Below are positions 62,348-64,000 of a DNA stretch of 64,000 nt, piece after piece. Every line of letters starts with the position of its first letter. Within the stretch, counting starts at the first letter, position 1. Under the pieces are notes generated by a model that did no database searches, was not told the DNA's origin, and saw only the letters and a program-made list of their open reading frames with translations. The position numbers and the translations under genes were made by a program. Source of the stretch: Stieleria mannarensis (GTDB taxonomy: Bacteria; Planctomycetota; Planctomycetia; Pirellulales; Pirellulaceae); contig NZ_JACEHH010000043.1 of NCBI RefSeq assembly GCF_014154935.1, positions 1-64,000 on the forward strand, written 5' to 3'.

Positions 62348-63817
62348 TCAGATGAAGGAATCCACATACCGCCGACCAGCATTGGGAAAACCGCCAGCCC
62401 AGGTCGCTAATACTCGTGTGGCGTATTTCGTCGCCTGGTTTGATTGATTCTTTGGGCCACATGCCTGGCGGATGCGGCCAGTCTGGTCAATTTCCACCGA
62501 CGCGCTTTCGCCTGCGTGATCGACGTGAAAGAGAAAGCAATGCCCCAGCACGGCCCGGCCAGCATAGCCACCGATGCAATGTTGCATGCGATTACCTTCA
62601 GAAAGGACATCGCCGACGTTGGATAGGAACTGAACTCCGGGCACGTTTGGTAGCGGAATGGGTGGCTGCCTTGTCGGTGTCGACCGATCCATTCCCAATT
62701 CCACCTCCAATTCCCACTCCTGGCGATCGTGCCAGCCGGCTGCGTTGTGCCATCGAATGGACTTCCGCACCAGTGTCGGCAAATCGCCTCGATGGTCCTC
62801 GGGATAATCGAGCAGGTATCGCACAAACGTCCCCACATCCGCCGTTCTTCTGTGGTTCAGTCGTCGCCCCAGCTGGTTTGATAACTGCTGCATCCCATCA
62901 CGGATCTGTTCGTGCGTCGCATGGTGAAATGCTCGCATCGGAGGGGTGAAGTAGCCAGCTTCGTCAGGTGTTTCAGCCTTTGACAGCAGCAACGTCGAGA
63001 GTTCGAGCCGATTCGTAATGGGTCGCTCTAAGCGAATCGCTGGCAAATGGTACAGCAGCCTGCAAGGGACTCCGCCGGGTAGCTGCATCAAAGTTCGACT
63101 CAGGCTTCGGTATCGCGTTCCCGTCGGCGAACACATGCCCTGCCAATTCGATAAACTACCCAGTATGTCCTGAACGGAATACGAAGGTTCATCGTAATCG
63201 AGAAGTGCGTCATCTTGGTCGAGTTCCATCGGCTGCATGCGTTCGCGTTCCTCCCGGCGCTGTCTGCTGTCGTATAGATCTTCGACAATCGGGACGAGTG
63301 CTGCCGCAGCCCGATAGCGGACGATATCCTGGGCGACGTACCGATCTTGGTATAGCAATGGACTGTGTAGTAAATCAGCTTCGCGAAACGTCACGGCGAA
63401 CACCGCTTTCTGAACAGCAAGTACAGTTGGATCTGTCCGCTCAATCAATCTCTTCCATTGGCCGTGAATGCGACCACCGAGAGCCTGCCGAGTATTCTTG
63501 ATCGCCCACTTCTGGACTCGCCAGAATCCAATCTTTCCATCCGGCGGTTTCCATCGCGACATCACTCTTTTTGCGACCACATCGACGAGCCGCCGATATT
63601 GGATCAAATTCGTGTCGAGTGGTTCGGGCTCATCGTGAAGTGGTGTACCGTCCTGCGCGATGTCATCGAAAAGCGTCAGTTGGCGTGCGGCGTGACCGTG
63701 CACGCGAAATCCGGTCTCGCAAAGATCGACACTGATCGGCGGTCGATCTAGCGCTTCGATGCGAAAGCCATCTCGACGCTCCACGAAGCAATACTTGCTC
63801 GGTTTGGTCACTTGCAT
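62348..63817 (-). CDS. PcfJ-like protein of mobile elements
   Basis: 489 residues from the ATG at 63817 (frame open to 63856). The C-terminal part VGDVLSEGNRMQHCIGGYAGRAVLGHCFLFHV, with the later ASVEIDQTGRIRQACGPKNQ, shows the PcfJ signature (L-x-x-G-x-x-M-x-H-C-V/I-G-x-Y ... Q-x-x-G-x-x-N). PcfJ-like proteins occur on conjugative plasmids and integrated elements, and their role is not firmly known. The upstream ~350 residues are helical and basic. GGGAGG sits directly before the ATG and six bases before an in-frame GTG (63811), so the latter may be the true start. Confidence 0.7.
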   Translation of the reverse strand: MQVTKPSKYCFVERRDGFRIEALDRPPISVDLCETGFRVHGHAARQLTLFDDIAQDGTPLHDEPEPLDTNLIQYRRLVDVVAKRVMSRWKPPDGKIGFWRVQKWAIKNTRQALGGRIHGQWKRLIERTDPTVLAVQKAVFAVTFREADLLHSPLLYQDRYVAQDIVRYRAAAALVPIVEDLYDSRQRREERERMQPMELDQDDALLDYDEPSYSVQDILGSLSNWQGMCSPTGTRYRSLSRTLMQLPGGVPCRLLYHLPAIRLERPITNRLELSTLLLSKAETPDEAGYFTPPMRAFHHATHEQIRDGMQQLSNQLGRRLNHRRTADVGTFVRYLLDYPEDHRGDLPTLVRKSIRWHNAAGWHDRQEWELEVELGMDRSTPTRQPPIPLPNVPGVQFLSNVGDVLSEGNRMQHCIGGYAGRAVLGHCFLFHVDHAGESASVEIDQTGRIRQACGPKNQSNQATKYATRVLATWAGGFPNAGRRYVDSFI

Positions 63818-64000
63818 CCTCCCTGTGGTCGCAATCGCTATCGTTATGAAAAGCACTTCCCGTGATCACTTCCCCTCACTGATCACGACCTCGAGAACCC
63901 ATTCCGGGTTCGGTGTCGCTGAGCTGACGGCGTTGTCGCAACTCTGTGAGACGGCGGCGCCGATTCCATATGTCTCCCTTGCTTGAAAGGTGATAACCCT

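Overview
The window looks like a chromosomal segment of a planctomycete, most likely a Pirellulaceae member (Rhodopirellula/Stieleria type). The signs are short membrane proteins that begin with an FSLRxLM motif, an NPYAPP motif protein, high-G+C genes in long co-directional runs, dispersed short palindromic repeats beside stop codons, and weak or variable Shine-Dalgarno sites with several GTG/TTG starts. This assignment is inference; there is no rRNA here to prove it.

Layout. (1) 1-5.9 kb: ordinary small genes (partial membrane protein, GNAT acetyltransferase, small membrane or exported proteins, exported MsrA). (2) 6.2-31.5 kb: a large type VI secretion system (T6SS). tssK-tssL-tssM read leftwards; an outer-membrane beta-barrel candidate and tssA-B-C-hcp-tagJ-E-F-G-H read rightwards. 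After these come a lipase-type effector candidate, a stand-alone TssB/TssC-like fusion protein, an Ala/Met-rich protein bracketed by cysteines, a PpiC-type foldase, a PAAR-like spike tip and a methyltransferase. No VgrG and no recognisable TssJ are present, and TssM is short with a degenerate P-loop. (3) 31.5-43.2 kb: two giant membrane-anchored caspase-fold proteins read leftwards. One keeps the His/Cys dyad and carries a von Willebrand A domain; the other lacks the Cys. A lipoprotein gene lies between them. (4) 43.6-45.2 kb: a methyltransferase with a regulatory domain.

(5) 45.6 kb to the window end: an integrated mobile region. It starts at a tRNA-Pro(CGG) gene with a terminator and a tyrosine integrase. 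It carries a plasmid-type replicon: ParA/ParB, a replication initiator, three 19-bp iterons about 33 bp apart and a perfect DnaA box. Immediately after the origin lies about 1.4 kb without a credible gene but packed with perfect hairpins, several with GGAA tetraloops in the + orientation. I interpret this as a very large structured noncoding RNA. It is followed by a 242-residue protein and an overlapping DnaQ-type exonuclease gene. The rest carries a PLP enzyme, a two-helix membrane protein, a large SF2 helicase with an extra C-terminal region, a second tyrosine recombinase and a PcfJ-like protein.

How it fits together: the T6SS baseplate, sheath and ATPase genes form a near-complete injection apparatus, with lipase, PAAR and foldase genes as cargo or tip components and the caspase-like giants as possible partners or unrelated neighbours. 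The right third is a tRNA-anchored, plasmid-derived island. Its giant RNA and adjacent protein are the most unusual content of the window.
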